64,000 bases of DNA from Mayamaea pseudoterrestris (GCA_027923505.1 BROI01000010.1:930001-994000); one strand, 5' to 3'. Counted from the first letter of the stretch, positions 10,429-20,866 are shown. Notes: a model not told the origin generated them from the letters alone. Numbers and translations: made by a program.

Positions 10429-12147
10429 ATGGCCACGAACCCACAAACCCATCATTTTTTGTTCAAATTCAGCGCGGATAAAGTAACGAAAGAGAGCCAC
10501 AGCATGTCTCGTCGTCCATTGAATAACAAACTTGAATGTTCTGACAATGAGATGAGCGATAGAAGAATCAATGACTCGAGTAGTAGTGACGAGAGTGACA
10601 GTGGCTCATCGTCATCATCGTCGTTTTCGTCTTCGGCATCATCGGATGACAATCAAAGCAATCAACATTCTTCAAAATCTCCAGCAAGCAGCAATCAGCA
10701 GTCTATTCCTTTTCTACGCAGACGGAATACGTCTACATCGTCGTTAACCAGTTTAGTGAGAGTTGAAAGTGAAGACCAACGCAAACGCCAACAAGGACCT
10801 TGTTTGCGCAAATGGATTTTGCTGCGACGAAGAGTGAGATCAGCCTCGACAATCGACTCGCATACGCATGAAAACATTCTCAGTGCATGCGGAACTTTGT
10901 TTCTTGGAACATCCTTTACTGTATGGTTGATTTTGATGCTTTTTCCTGGAGATTCCGTCTCGTATCATTCCAGAACGAGAGGACGTCGCCACAATCATTA
11001 TTCTCGCGCTCAAAGCAACAACAACCAACCTGAGTCACCATTCACGATGAAACGATTCATTAGAGGAGTCGCTGGAAGCATTGTACATCGAATGGACCAC
11101 CGTGCCAAGCAGGATCGAGCCGAACGCTCCGACCAGAAACGACGCAACGCTGAGGCGCTTCAACTCGGCTGCGTGAGACCCGATTGGCAGACTCGCTCCT
11201 ACACGACGCTTGATATCCATGAAATTGATCTTACGTCTATCCTTTTTGGCAAGCATTTAGTACATTCATCTCCTTCGCCTGAACCAGGCTACTTATCGGC
11301 TGGACTATGGCGAAGCGTTTGGGTTGTCTATCCGCGCGACGCCAAGACACCAACAGTCTTGAAAATGATGAAGCCGGAACATCCAGTCGATGATCGAAAC
11401 ATGGATCGACATCGACGCGATGCTATTGTTATGGAGCGATTGACATCCAATCATTTTGTTGCCAGTATCTACGCGCATGTTGGGTACTCCGTCTTGACGG
11501 AATATGTTAGAACAACACTTGACACTGTCTTGTTTCATTCGCATATGCAAGAAGAAGGGTCAATTTCATATGCAGCAACTGCAACACGAGAAACGCCAAT
11601 GGGTCGACTCAAACTGGCATTGGGTGTGGCCAACGGCATTCGAGCGCTCCATTCTGTCACTGATGGTCCAATTGTGCACGCCGACGTGCAAGCCAAGCAA
11701 TTTTTGGTGACCCCAGAGGGAATTGTCAAAGTCAACGATTTCAACCGCTGTCGATTCATGGCGCATCACAATGAATCACATGCGTCGTGCTCATTCAAGA
11801 TTCCATCTGCGCCTGGTAAGCACCGAGCACCTGAAGAATACTCCTACACCCAGCTCGATCAACAATTGGATATATACTCAATGGCTCATGTTTTGTATGG
11901 TATTTTATCGGGTGATGACCCGTGGCGGGGCTGGTCGTCGTCGGAAGTGAAACGCGTTGTCATGGACGGATACAAGCCAGTCGTTCCAGAGCAGTTTCGT
12001 GTAAGTAACACGACGGATGAACGTCTACATCAATTGATGCTGCGGACCTATACTTTAAATCCAACTGAGCGCATTACAGCCGCTGAGTTGGTGCACGAAA
12101 TAGAGGCTTTGCTGCAGCAACATGCAAACGATTGGATATTACATTGA
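10429..12147 (+). CDS. Membrane-anchored atypical kinase (DFN motif)
   Basis: 572 aa from the ATG at 10429, which sits in a GCCATGG context; ATGs at 10222 and 10504 are alternatives. The N-terminal ~140 residues are disordered and Ser/Asp-rich. One transmembrane helix lies at about 152-172 (LFLGTSFTVWLILMLF). The C-terminal half is kinase-like: a VLKMMKP lysine (K312), HADVQAKQ (H417, D419) as catalytic loop, DFN at 437-439 in place of DFG, APE at 467-469, and IYSMAHVLYGILSGDDPW. The catalytic-loop Asn is Gln and the DFG Gly is Asn, so magnesium binding is altered. It may be a pseudokinase or a divergent active form. I recall similar HAD..AKQFL/NDFNRCRF proteins from diatoms. Confidence 0.75.
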   Translation: MATNPQTHHFLFKFSADKVTKESHSMSRRPLNNKLECSDNEMSDRRINDSSSSDESDSGSSSSSSFSSSASSDDNQSNQHSSKSPASSNQQSIPFLRRRNTSTSSLTSLVRVESEDQRKRQQGPCLRKWILLRRRVRSASTIDSHTHENILSACGTLFLGTSFTVWLILMLFPGDSVSYHSRTRGRRHNHYSRAQSNNNQPESPFTMKRFIRGVAGSIVHRMDHRAKQDRAERSDQKRRNAEALQLGCVRPDWQTRSYTTLDIHEIDLTSILFGKHLVHSSPSPEPGYLSAGLWRSVWVVYPRDAKTPTVLKMMKPEHPVDDRNMDRHRRDAIVMERLTSNHFVASIYAHVGYSVLTEYVRTTLDTVLFHSHMQEEGSISYAATATRETPMGRLKLALGVANGIRALHSVTDGPIVHADVQAKQFLVTPEGIVKVNDFNRCRFMAHHNESHASCSFKIPSAPGKHRAPEEYSYTQLDQQLDIYSMAHVLYGILSGDDPWRGWSSSEVKRVVMDGYKPVVPEQFRVSNTTDERLHQLMLRTYTLNPTERITAAELVHEIEALLQQHANDWILH

Positions 12148-13406
12148 AGGATGAGAACTGCTTCAAGCGTGTTATCCAAGCGTTGATCGTATATGCATTT
12201 GGAGTAGCAATTTTTGGTATCGGAGAATAGTTGCAAATGTCATTGTGCGTATCCTGGTTGCAGCTTCTGCCAAGTTGGCGAAAACCATTTCGTTTAGAGC
12301 GATGAACGCATGCATACGACTGTACAAGATAAGCGAACATTGATGAGACGATGTTACTCGCAAGCAAGTAATGCACATTGCCGTCGAAGTTGACGGGTAA
12401 AGAAGGAGCTCATCTGACTGCCGAAACCAAATAAAAACAGGGAACAGGCATTGGCAGCAAGTGCTTTGACAGACGAGCTCGTGGCTGCACCGTTGTCGTT
12501 CGTCCTTGTCGAACCCTTGCATGAATCCTACTGACGGCATTAGAGCCAGTGGCTTTATTATATGCAATTGTCGCTTGCACTAGCAGCAGCAGAAGCGCAA
12601 CCACCCCTGGATCAGCTTTGTCTGTTTTAAAGCGCCACTATCATGGAATTCTAGACGGCAATCAAGGATATTTCAGGAACAAACTCCCGTTGGCAACGGC
12701 GCACGCCGTCGCGAATTTGTCGTTCCGGCCACTCCTTACCATGCCCCCTAGATACGATCCATAGCATTGCAATTCTTGCAGTTTGTTGTTCTTGAGCGAG
12801 CCGTACAAATTTGGCTACCGTAGCTTGGCGTCTCCGATAACGTTCGCTTTGATCGTGGAAAGTAAAGGTGCAATGCGACTGTCGGATGCACAAACTCGAC
12901 GGCTCTTTGATTCGCATCATACCTGATGTCTAGCTGATATTAGCAATGGGTTTTGCAATTTGATTTGCTTATTCAAATTCAGTATTGTTCGATCATTTAT
13001 TTGCTTCGGCGTGTTTTCAAATTGTTCCAGCCAATTGGAAAAAGTCCCACTCGTCCAATGTAGGAAGGGGCCTCGCAAGCATCAAGCGTGGATAGGGTGA
13101 CGTTGGATGTTGTATGTTGTCAAACAAAGTAAACAAATGAGTTAGCTAAAATTGATGGCATCGCCGTAAGTTGCATGGTCGCTGGATCCATATTCGAAAA
13201 GTCCGTCGGCTAAATTCGACCTGGTCCACATTGGCTAGCGTTAGATGTTAAAAAATGGTGCTTGACGAAAATGGCCAAGTCGGAGAACGACATTGCACAT
13301 TCCAGTCAGCTTCTTTCTAGCTAGGGAAGGGTCTGCACAAAAAGATGAAAAATTGTTTGTTTACAGTCATTATATATCTAATATTCGTTCGAGGCAGTAC
13401 TGAGCG
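12148..13406. other. Intergenic stretch, no supported gene
   Basis: About 1.26 kb between the kinase-like gene and the tRNA. Open frames on the minus strand (for example 12172-12567) are Cys/Leu-rich without a domain. I looked for spliceosomal snRNA or additional tRNA hallmarks and saw none. Confidence 0.35.
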
Positions 13407-13507
13407 CTCGCGATAGCTCAGATGGTAGAGCGGTGGACTGTAGCGGAAACAGGGTAGCTCCTGTAACTGAAATCCATCGGTCGAGTGTTCGATTCACTCT
13501 CGCGAGA
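13407..13507 (+). tRNA. trnY-GUA: tRNA-Tyr (GTA) with a 28-nt intron
   Basis: It folds by eye into a full cloverleaf: acceptor CTCGCGA/TCGCGAG, D arm GCTC-loop-GAGC, anticodon stem GTGGA/TCCAT, loop CT-GTA-G, and T arm GAGTG-TTCGATT-CACTC. The discriminator is A at 13507. The C1-G72 pair is the eukaryotic tyrosine identity element and agrees with the GTA anticodon at 13440-13442. The intron at 13444-13471 lies directly after position 37, the standard site of nuclear tRNA introns. CCA is not encoded, as expected for a nuclear gene. A TTTT run at 13511 would end Pol III transcription. Confidence 0.93.
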
Positions 13508-15280
13508 TTCTTTTGTTTACTCGCAAAATGAATTTTTGCCGCCAGCTCCAAATGTGGTTGGGCAACCATTTGCGATCGTTTGCTTCAAAAGCGTGAGACA
13601 GAAATGTAGCATAGTTGTACGTTAGCATGCATTGTGCAGCCTTTCAAGTATTCTGCGTAGTGTACCCGAGATCCCGCGTGCGGTTATTGCATGGTGCCTG
13701 CATTCACAGCTACGATAAAGATGATAAAATCCTTACTTGCTTATCTTTGTGGTACGTCAACGAGCGCTAACGCCGACACGCTTGCCGCTCCTTTTACTTG
13801 GCATTACTGAGGCACATCCAATTTACTAGCGGGAATGCAACAGGGCACGATTCGTCGTACATTGCCGAACATGGATCTAATCGTTCCTCTCAAAACGTCT
13901 TCTCAGTCCATCAAGTACGGGTAGTCACACTTTCAGTAGCGCAGGAGTCGGCATGTGAAATGGTGAGTTTCACGGACGAACACGGCCATTCATCTCCATG
14001 GCAGCAATTTCCAAACCAATGGCGCAAAATTTTGTCGGGGAACGATTGAGCAGATGCACCATAAATATCTCTCTTTATCTAGCTAGCGATGGGCCACGAC
14101 CCTCGTGCTTGTCGCTAGACTGAGCATGGCGTAGTTCAATGGTTCCGACACACATATTGCGAAATTTTTTATATGGACCACTCGATACTCAATAGACTAA
14201 TGCCCAAAGGCAATCGTTTCCTCATGAGAGTTTCAGACCCATGGCCAATCCAAGCTATTAGCCTTCCCATGCTTGCGCAGGCCGCGAAATGCGGGGCACA
14301 GTCTCGAACCAAGCAAAATCGAGTTCTTCAAACCGACGCTCACGTATCGCTTAACGATTTCACGGTGATCCGCTTCAAAATGGAGCTACGCTAGCCGAGG
14401 CGTTGGTTTCCGAAGACATGACAGTAGGTGGCAACGTGTTCGCGTAGCGTTGGTTTCCGAAGACATGACGGTAGGTAGCAACGTGTTCGGAATTAGACAG
14501 GATTTGCGAGGCGTCGCGACCTGCAGATTAAGGGGATTGCTCGTCTCTAGTATTTGTAAAAAAGGCAACGTTCCGATTGCAGAGAAACATTCCGGCAACA
14601 ATATACTGTCAACAATAAAATGTCCAGTCGGACGTTCATGCTCTGTTTTGGCGTTTTGGGCAGGTAAATCGCCACAGAATTGCACATGGCCATCGCGCAC
14701 AATTCAGGTCATTCTCCAGCTTCTTGTCGACTGCTGCATCACCGTTGTTTGTCGACCGGCTGTTGCCTCTCCGTTGACAGTGAACAGTGAACGTTGTTGT
14801 CTACGTCTCGTCGACCTGGACTGGTGGTAACCCAAGTCGGCGTCAACCAGTTCCAGCAAAAGCTTGCATAAAAAGCAGGCATGAATCTATCGTCGAAGAA
14901 GAGTATTCGAACAAGTCATGCGCGAAGCGTCAAGCCAATGTGCGATGTGCGATGTGTCGCTTGTCGTCGATGTGACAAATCAAGCGACCTTCACCTTCCA
15001 GTTTTTGCCATGTGGATCTTTCGTCGTGCATTAATGATATAGACAGTACCAGCCAGCATCTAGATTTGTAGCATGTCGACTGCTCGTCAGTGAATCCTTC
15101 GGTTCGTATCATCACAGCTCACTATTTATTTCTCGTTAGTTGTGCGAGGTTTGGAAGAATTGAAGAAATCGACTCTCGGGCGAAAAGCGAAAAGCAAATC
15201 GAAACTGTCACGCGTCGCATCGGTTTACAAAAGTTGCGCTGCGACATTTAGGTCACCGCCACGAATGAGACGATGAGACT
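13508..15280. other. Long intergenic stretch
   Basis: About 1.8 kb without a recognisable gene. Short open frames (13798-14049, 14450-14830) have no domain or coding-like composition. A 47-bp tandem duplication sits at 14400-14489 and is listed separately. The right end should contain the USP39 promoter. Confidence 0.35.
14400..14489 (+). repeat. 47-bp tandem duplication
   Basis: Two copies of a segment beginning GCGTTGGTTTCCGAAGACAT, at 14400 and 14447. They differ at about two positions over their shared 43 bp and are joined by a 4-bp CGTA link. It looks like a recent small tandem duplication with no visible function. Confidence 0.85.
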
Positions 15281-15325
15281 GTGCACGCTGCACGCGCATT
15301 ACAGAATCCGCTTTGCTTGATCAGT

Positions 15326-17101
15326 ATGACGGCGACGAACAAAGACGACCTTATTCCCGGGCAGCAAAGGAGCGAATCATCACCAGACTGTCCATACTTG
15401 GATACAATCAATCGATCGCTTCTCGATTTCGACTTGGAACGAGCCTGCAGCGTCACACTCACCAAGGGCAACGTTTACGCATGCTTGGTTTGCGGCAAGT
15501 ACTTGAGGGGACGGGGACCACAGACTCCCGCATGCATTCACGCCGTAGAAGACTCGCACTATGTCTTTGTTCACTTGGAGAAAGGGACCTTCCATTGCTT
15601 GCCGGATGACTACGTCATTCATGACTCGTCGTTGAATGACATTCGAGCGGCCCTCCACCCAAGCTTTTCCACGGAGCAAGTAAAACACATTGATTCTACG
15701 GAATCAAGTCAGGACTTGTTTGGACGTCAGTACTTGCCGGGTTTCATCGGAATCAGTAATTTGAACAAGACTGATGGAATCAACTGCGTCGTGCAGACGC
15801 TCGCTCATGTTCCTCCCTTGCGAGACTACTTTTTACTCTCCCAATCGCCTTCGTCGTCGAGTAGCAACAAACTAGCGAACCAAGTCACGGAAGCTTTTGC
15901 ACAACTTGTCCGGAAACTATGGAGTCGAGGTCGCTTCAAGTCCACTGTTGATCCGCATGATTTAATACACGCTATATCCGTGGCGTCCCACAAAAAGTAT
16001 GGCGTTGGAGCACAATGCGAGGCTGGAGAATTGATGACATGGATGCTTCACCAGCTGCACGTTGGAACAGGAGGGACCCACAAACCAAAGAGCAGTATCA
16101 TTTACAAAACGTTTCAGGGCAAACTTCGAGTTACAACCAAGGAAAAGAAGCGAAAAGTCGTGCATGAGCTACATCAGCAAGATGTTGCAGACTTCGAAAA
16201 TACTTGGGACGACAATGACGACGATGCAACAATCGATGACATGACGTCTCCAGCTATACCAGAATCATCCTTGCCCGAGTATATCATTCAGGAAAGTGTC
16301 ACAAACACGCACTTTCTACAGCTTACGCTTGACTTGCCCGACAAGCCGTTGTTTCGCGACGGAGACGGCGGACTGGTCATTCCACAGGAGCCGCTTGCCG
16401 CTGTTTTGAAGAAGTTTGACGGTCTTACTTTTTCCGACGCTATCACTAGGAGCGGAGTCAGCCAGCGCAAACAGTATCGCTTGCTGCAGCTTCCAAACTA
16501 CCTGATCCTTTGCTTGGCGCGATTCAAGAAGAATAGTTACACGCGCGTGAAGAATCCAACCATTGTCGCCTTTCCTGTCAAAAATTTGGACCTTGGCGAG
16601 TATGTCAAGCCGGACAAGGAGCGAGAAACGGCTCCAGCCAAGGAGCAAGTGGAGCAAATGAGTGTACGTACTCTCGCGCCGAGTTGTTTCCATTTTATTT
16701 CGTTTCTCACTCATTGTCGTGCATGTACTGATCGCCAATAGATGAAGCAAATAAAGGAACTATTGATTCGTCACGACCGCAAGGACATTGCAGATGCTGC
16801 CGTGGAGAAAAAGGACTTGCTGCAAGCGACTGTGGATTTTTGCACGACCAGCTTACCAACGCTTTTGGCCGACAAGTATGACTTGCTGGCGAATATAACG
16901 CATGTGAGCCCGGCTGACGTTGGGCGGGAAGGAACGCGGGACGCTTTGGAGGAAGGATACTACAAATGTCACGTACATGACCGTGGCAGCAAGCAATGGT
17001 TTGAGATCCATGACGATGTTGTGACGGAAATAATGCCGCAGCAGATTGGTTTGAGCGAGAGTTACTTGCTAATCTTTGAGCGAAAATCAGCGCAGAAGTG
17101 A
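15326..17101 (+). CDS. USP39: USP39/Sad1-type inactive ubiquitin protease, tri-snRNP factor
   Basis: Two exons, 15326-16663 and 16742-17101, give 565 aa; an in-frame ATG at 15281 is possible. The N-terminal zf-UBP domain starts CPYLDTINRSLLDFD and includes VYACLVCGKYLRGRG, typical of USP39/Sad1. The USP fold begins LPGFIGISNLNKTDGIN, where active enzymes have a catalytic Cys and this protein has Asp, so it should lack peptidase activity as USP39 does. The C-terminus ends HDDVVTEIMPQQIGLSESY, matching the family closely. USP39/Sad1 helps assemble or stabilise the U4/U6.U5 tri-snRNP. An internal stretch of about 60 residues (EKKRKVVHELHQQD to SLPEY) is acidic and probably a lineage-specific insert. 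Confidence 0.9.
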
Positions 17102-17145
17102 ATAACACTGTTTATAAATGTTCATTACCGGTAGTCCATGACTTG

Positions 17146-18117
17146 CTATAATTCGCACTTTTTCGCCGCGTCCCCAGTGTCGTTTTCATTCTTGTCGTTC
17201 ATCGGCGGCAGAAACCAACGAAACAAGTCGGCGTTATCTCGGACAAACTGTCGATCCAATTGCTGCGAGTCGCACCATGTTTGTATTGCTTGCTCTCGAC
17301 GGGACGTCTCGTCGTCTGATTGTTCGGTGTAAACGTGAGTGTTGGCAGTGTTTGATGCAACCAATGTCTTGACCGGTGGAGATGCCGTCGGTAAGCCTGG
17401 TAATTGGGCATTGCTATTGGCACAGCTGCTATTTCCCTCTCGCATCAACATGGATATTGCTTCCTCCGGAGGTAATGTCCAGTCTTCAAATGCCGGTAGA
17501 TTCGATTCTTGTTCCTTTCGTCGACAGCGTTCGACATGAAGTGTTGCCAGTGGTAGCAAGCTGGCTGTCATCATGTCTTCCAGCACGACACCGACGGCTT
17601 CTATGGCGGAAGCGTCAAAACTTTCCCAAGGCAGCGGCTTGTGATGCAGGGGTACTCGAATAGCTTCTGGTAGTTGCTGGTGCCGTAACTCTTGTTCTCG
17701 TCTTGTCACTTCCTGTTGCTGAAGAATCTCGCAGGCTGCTTGGTTGATATACGCGTGGACGGATGGAGGTAGCGGATCGTTCGATAGTCCAATCAATGGA
17801 TTGTGACTCGGCAGAGGCATGGGACTCTGCTGATGCGTCGCCCAGCCGATTAAATGAGCAATCTCAAGCTGGGACATGTGATTTGGAAACAACGCTTCGC
17901 CCCAGTAGCTTTGAGCAAATTCGTGTTCGTTCCAGTCAATTCCATCGTCGTCAAGGTGATTGCAGTCATCATTTGCCTCATCCATGCCGTCGCCGAGCGT
18001 AGAGACGAGTCTGCCGCTGGTATACAAACACAATACTATATGCAAGGCAGTTCTTCGTGTTGTTCGTCGAAAAAAAAAAAATTGGATGGTTCGGGTGTTA
18101 GTGCCGGTACGTTTCAC
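17146..18117 (-). CDS. Unknown protein
   Basis: 323 aa if it starts at 18117. The ATG at 17985 (MDEANDD) gives 279 aa and avoids a low-complexity Arg/Phe leader, so it is the likelier start. Not recognised. There is an acidic N-terminus, then a helical region (AYINQAACEILQQQEVTRRE) and a block with well-spaced hydrophobics (AVGVVLEDMMTASLLPLATL) that might be a histone-fold-like or oligomerising helix pair; that is a guess. The C-terminus reads FVRDNADLFRWFLPP. It converges tail-to-tail with USP39 across 44 bp that include TACCGGTAG at 17126. Confidence 0.5.
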   Translation of the reverse strand: MKRTGTNTRTIQFFFFRRTTRRTALHIVLCLYTSGRLVSTLGDGMDEANDDCNHLDDDGIDWNEHEFAQSYWGEALFPNHMSQLEIAHLIGWATHQQSPMPLPSHNPLIGLSNDPLPPSVHAYINQAACEILQQQEVTRREQELRHQQLPEAIRVPLHHKPLPWESFDASAIEAVGVVLEDMMTASLLPLATLHVERCRRKEQESNLPAFEDWTLPPEEAISMLMREGNSSCANSNAQLPGLPTASPPVKTLVASNTANTHVYTEQSDDETSRREQAIQTWCDSQQLDRQFVRDNADLFRWFLPPMNDKNENDTGDAAKKCEL

Positions 18118-18130
18118 GACACATTCGGAT

Positions 18131-18211
18131 TGTCATGAAGGGTTAAGTAACAATAATGAAAACTTGTCAGGAAGGGTTAAGTAAGAAACATCTTGCCGTG
18201 AAAACTCCCGG
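18131..18211 (+). repeat. Copies of the dispersed 42-bp promoter module
   Basis: One 43-bp unit at 18155-18197 starts AATGAAAACT and contains TTAAGTAAGAAACAT, flanked by a partial unit on each side. It aligns base for base with the units at 31656-31739 and is clearly related to the 6260-6540 array. It lies just upstream of the mL46 start codon. Confidence 0.6.
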
Positions 18212-18250
18212 GTGAGAAAACATCCTTCGACCACACAGTTTCACGCCACC

Positions 18251-19288
18251 ATGGGTTTGCTTTCAGGCGCCGCCTTTCGCATGTTGCACGCTCCCAGAAG
18301 GGGACTGGGTCTTGCAACTTGTATGGAAGCATTTCAAAATGCAAGAATCACCATTTTGGCTCCTCAATTGCGCAATCTCGCAGCTGCAGCAGCTGCTGCT
18401 TCAAAATCCAAATCGTCACTCAAGGTCGCAGCAGCCGCGCCAGCCCTCAACTACTTTGAAAGCAAAATGGCCGCCAAGGAGCGTCGACGAGAACTATATG
18501 AAGCTCGCCAGGAGCGCATTGCGCGCCTTCCATATCGCCGTGCCGGTCGTCCGCGCGATCAGTTGCGCCGCGACTTTCGCAATTGGTTCATTCGTCGCAA
18601 AGTGAATGACGAGTATTTGGAGCGCAAGGCTCGACAAGCTGGAATGGGATGGAAGCATCAAGTCGCAGTCATTTTGGAGCGTCTTCCTGTTGTTCTTCCA
18701 GACATTGAACCATGGGAACAAGATTATCTTGACCTTGAGGCGCACATGGCGCAGTACGGAAAGATGTATCCCAAGGAATTCATGGAACAGGTGGACGACT
18801 CTACGACTATACCCACGACGATGGAAGATTTGATGCAGTTTTTGCCAAAGGGATATATTCCAGCGCCGCGAGAGACAGAGGCAGACGCGACTGGAGACCT
18901 TCGAACTACAAATCGTAAGTTAAAGACGAGCATTTACTTGGCTGTACAGGAAGCAGATGGATTCTGGCAATTGCCGACGGTTGCACTGCGCGACGATGAA
19001 ACTTTAATCGAAGCAACTAAGCGAGCAATGCAAACCAAGATTGGAAGTCAAGTAGAGTTTTGGTGCCCATCAAACGCTCCCTTTGCGGTGGAGTTGAAGA
19101 AGGCAAGCGACGCTGGCTTTTTTGGTACCAAGACATTTTTCGTCAAGATTCAATACGATGAAGGCAGTGTTATCGCGTCGGACTTGGCTGCGGATGACTT
19201 TGCATGGTTGGAGGGACAGGAATTGGCCAACAGAGTGAAGCAGGAGCAAGGCGACGATGCTGCCAAATTTTACAAGTACTTGCTGTAG
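18251..19288 (+). CDS. MRPL46: Mitochondrial large-subunit ribosomal protein mL46
   Basis: 345 aa from the ATG at 18251, chosen because it sits in GCCACCATGG, a strong eukaryotic initiation context; an upstream in-frame ATG at 18212 is weaker. The first ~60 residues are Ala/Arg-rich without acidic residues (GAAFRMLHAPRRGLGLATC), as in a mitochondrial presequence. The middle has VAVILERLPVVLPDIEPWEQ, and the C-terminal half is a Nudix-like fold (FWQLPTVALRDDETLIEATK, GFFGTKTFFVKIQYD) as in mL46. The Nudix catalytic box is not intact, consistent with a structural role in the mitoribosome. Confidence 0.82.
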   Translation: MGLLSGAAFRMLHAPRRGLGLATCMEAFQNARITILAPQLRNLAAAAAAASKSKSSLKVAAAAPALNYFESKMAAKERRRELYEARQERIARLPYRRAGRPRDQLRRDFRNWFIRRKVNDEYLERKARQAGMGWKHQVAVILERLPVVLPDIEPWEQDYLDLEAHMAQYGKMYPKEFMEQVDDSTTIPTTMEDLMQFLPKGYIPAPRETEADATGDLRTTNRKLKTSIYLAVQEADGFWQLPTVALRDDETLIEATKRAMQTKIGSQVEFWCPSNAPFAVELKKASDAGFFGTKTFFVKIQYDEGSVIASDLAADDFAWLEGQELANRVKQEQGDDAAKFYKYLL

Positions 19289-19339
19289 TTTCTAATGATT
19301 AATCTTCCGCGTACAGTACGACACCTCATCTCTATTATG

Positions 19340-20455
19340 TTACTTGCGACGTTTACCGCGTTTAGGCTTGACTGTTGCCGTTCCCGGTAAAGTTCTTTCC
19401 AAAGTATGATTTGCCTTTTGTAAAAGCGATCCAAGTTCCTTGGCGTCTCGACCAATGATACTCATCGTCTGCTGTTCAAGGTTACTGTAGGTTATTGACA
19501 TGTATCGAGAGTAGTTAGCTGTGCAAACGGAGCAGCAAATTAAGCCACCAGGTCCATCAACGGGACACGCTTGTGCGTACACACTTGGATCGTCCGTATC
19601 GAACGGATGAGGGTCCCAGCTGTAGTCGCCCATTCTTGAAACAGAACTGGTATCTTGCTGCTGCTGCTGCTGCTGCTGCTGCATATCAAAATTATCTTGT
19701 CGACTGTCGGCGCCGTCATGTTCGATTGCCGATTCATCGGGAGCCGTGGCATCAAATTCTTGCTCATGAATTTCGTCTTGCTTCTCGCCAGCATCATTAT
19801 CATTGTCGCTGCTCTCACACGCACTGTCGGGTTCAAACTTTACAGTCTTTTGCTCACTATCAGTTTTTAGTTGGCTGTTTGCAACTTTGGTTCGCCGTAG
19901 CCGCTCTCGCACCGTCTTTGTTTTTCTGCGAAGCGCCAAGTATTCGTGCTCTGTCATGTTCCAATCCTTCAACTGCTGCAAGAGTATGGATCGATTTCTC
20001 GCTTTGACTCCTGCGCTAATCTTGGCCTTGTCTGTTCCAGACCTTTCCTTGTTCTTGTTCCATGGAGTCTTGCCGCGGTTCGCCTTGGAAATCTTCATTT
20101 TGCTTTCAATGTCGTGCGCGTAGCCTCCTCGCTCCGTCAAGCGATTGCCATTCTTGTCATATAGTGGACGAGATGCAGTGTAGGTTGCCTTTGAACGCTT
20201 CATACTGGTAGCTGGCTTATACTTCTTTCGAGCCGTTGGTTTCATAGCTTCGTCTGCAAGGTCATTATCTGCAGCATCGTCCTCGGCCGCATCGTCAATC
20301 ACGTCGTCGTCGTCGTCGTCATCAGCCTGCAGCGATACATCCGACTCGACCTCATATTCACTTTCTTCGTCCTCGCTGTCGTCGGATGACGACTTGTGCT
20401 TTCTTTTCTTCTCGTTCTTTTTCTTTGGCATGAGACGGGTAGTTGTGGAGGTCAT
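19340..20455 (-). CDS. Nuclear acidic protein with NUMOD3-like motif and poly-Gln
   Basis: 371 aa, one exon. The N-terminus is highly charged: lysine-rich, then a long Asp/Glu/Ser region encoded in part by a GTC/GAC triplet run near 20300. A basic segment around residues 110-150 has KMKISKANRGKTPWNKNKER followed by KAKISAGVKARNR. The GKTPWNK core with repeated K-I-S elements is the NUMOD3 pattern, a small DNA-binding module first seen in homing endonucleases. No nuclease domain is present. A run of nine Gln near residue 265 is encoded by a CAG microsatellite (19658-19684). The C-terminus has CCSVCTANYSRYM. It is probably a chromatin- or DNA-binding nuclear protein. Confidence 0.6.
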   Translation of the reverse strand: MTSTTTRLMPKKKNEKKRKHKSSSDDSEDEESEYEVESDVSLQADDDDDDDVIDDAAEDDAADNDLADEAMKPTARKKYKPATSMKRSKATYTASRPLYDKNGNRLTERGGYAHDIESKMKISKANRGKTPWNKNKERSGTDKAKISAGVKARNRSILLQQLKDWNMTEHEYLALRRKTKTVRERLRRTKVANSQLKTDSEQKTVKFEPDSACESSDNDNDAGEKQDEIHEQEFDATAPDESAIEHDGADSRQDNFDMQQQQQQQQQDTSSVSRMGDYSWDPHPFDTDDPSVYAQACPVDGPGGLICCSVCTANYSRYMSITYSNLEQQTMSIIGRDAKELGSLLQKANHTLERTLPGTATVKPKRGKRRK

Positions 20456-20866
20456 TGACAGTGAGGCAGGGCAGCAGCATCCATTCGTTTTGTTCCGTCA
20501 AAATCACTCCGCCGCGCCATTCATGTTGAAACTGACAAGCTTTCACGCCAGGCAATGGTATGAAAAGAATGAAACACCTGTTTAACATATTGAAAACGAC
20601 AAAACGGCTATAGTACGAAACAAGAAGAATATCAACCATCTGCCAATGAAAACGATACACGTGGCGATCAACAAGGCAAGAGGCTCGCTGCCATCACGAT
20701 TCGGAAGGCATTCGAGCGTCGTTGAGTTGGAGCTGGTAAGTTGTTCAAGTATTAAATGTTATTACTGTATGCAGGAGCTCACTTTCATATTAACTGACTG
20801 GACAGTTTTTTACATAGCAAACCATTACAGAGACAAGGAACGTCAGACATTAAAATTACTCGAGAA
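20456..20866. promoter_or_regulatory. Divergent promoter region with a 42-bp-module relative
   Basis: Separates the NUMOD3-like gene (minus) from Fis1 (plus). It contains TTGAAAACGAC...GGCTATAGTACGAAAC around 20590-20622, followed by AATGAAAACGA at 20644; both resemble the dispersed 42-bp module. GTAAGT at 20736 and TATGCAG ending at 20774 could bound a short intron in the Fis1 5' UTR. Confidence 0.45.

Noticed and set aside
12172-12567. 131-codon minus-strand frame
   Set aside because: Cys/Leu-rich with no domain, overlapped by other random frames; no start context or neighbour supports it.
14450-14830. 126-codon frame after the 47-bp duplication
   Set aside because: It begins inside the duplication and has no recognisable domain.
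15326-17101. Calling the USP an active deubiquitinase
   Set aside because: The catalytic Cys position is Asp and the domain order matches USP39/Sad1, which is inactive.
18131-18185. Telomere-like AGGGTTA words
   Set aside because: Only two isolated matches, both explained as parts of the 42-bp module family.
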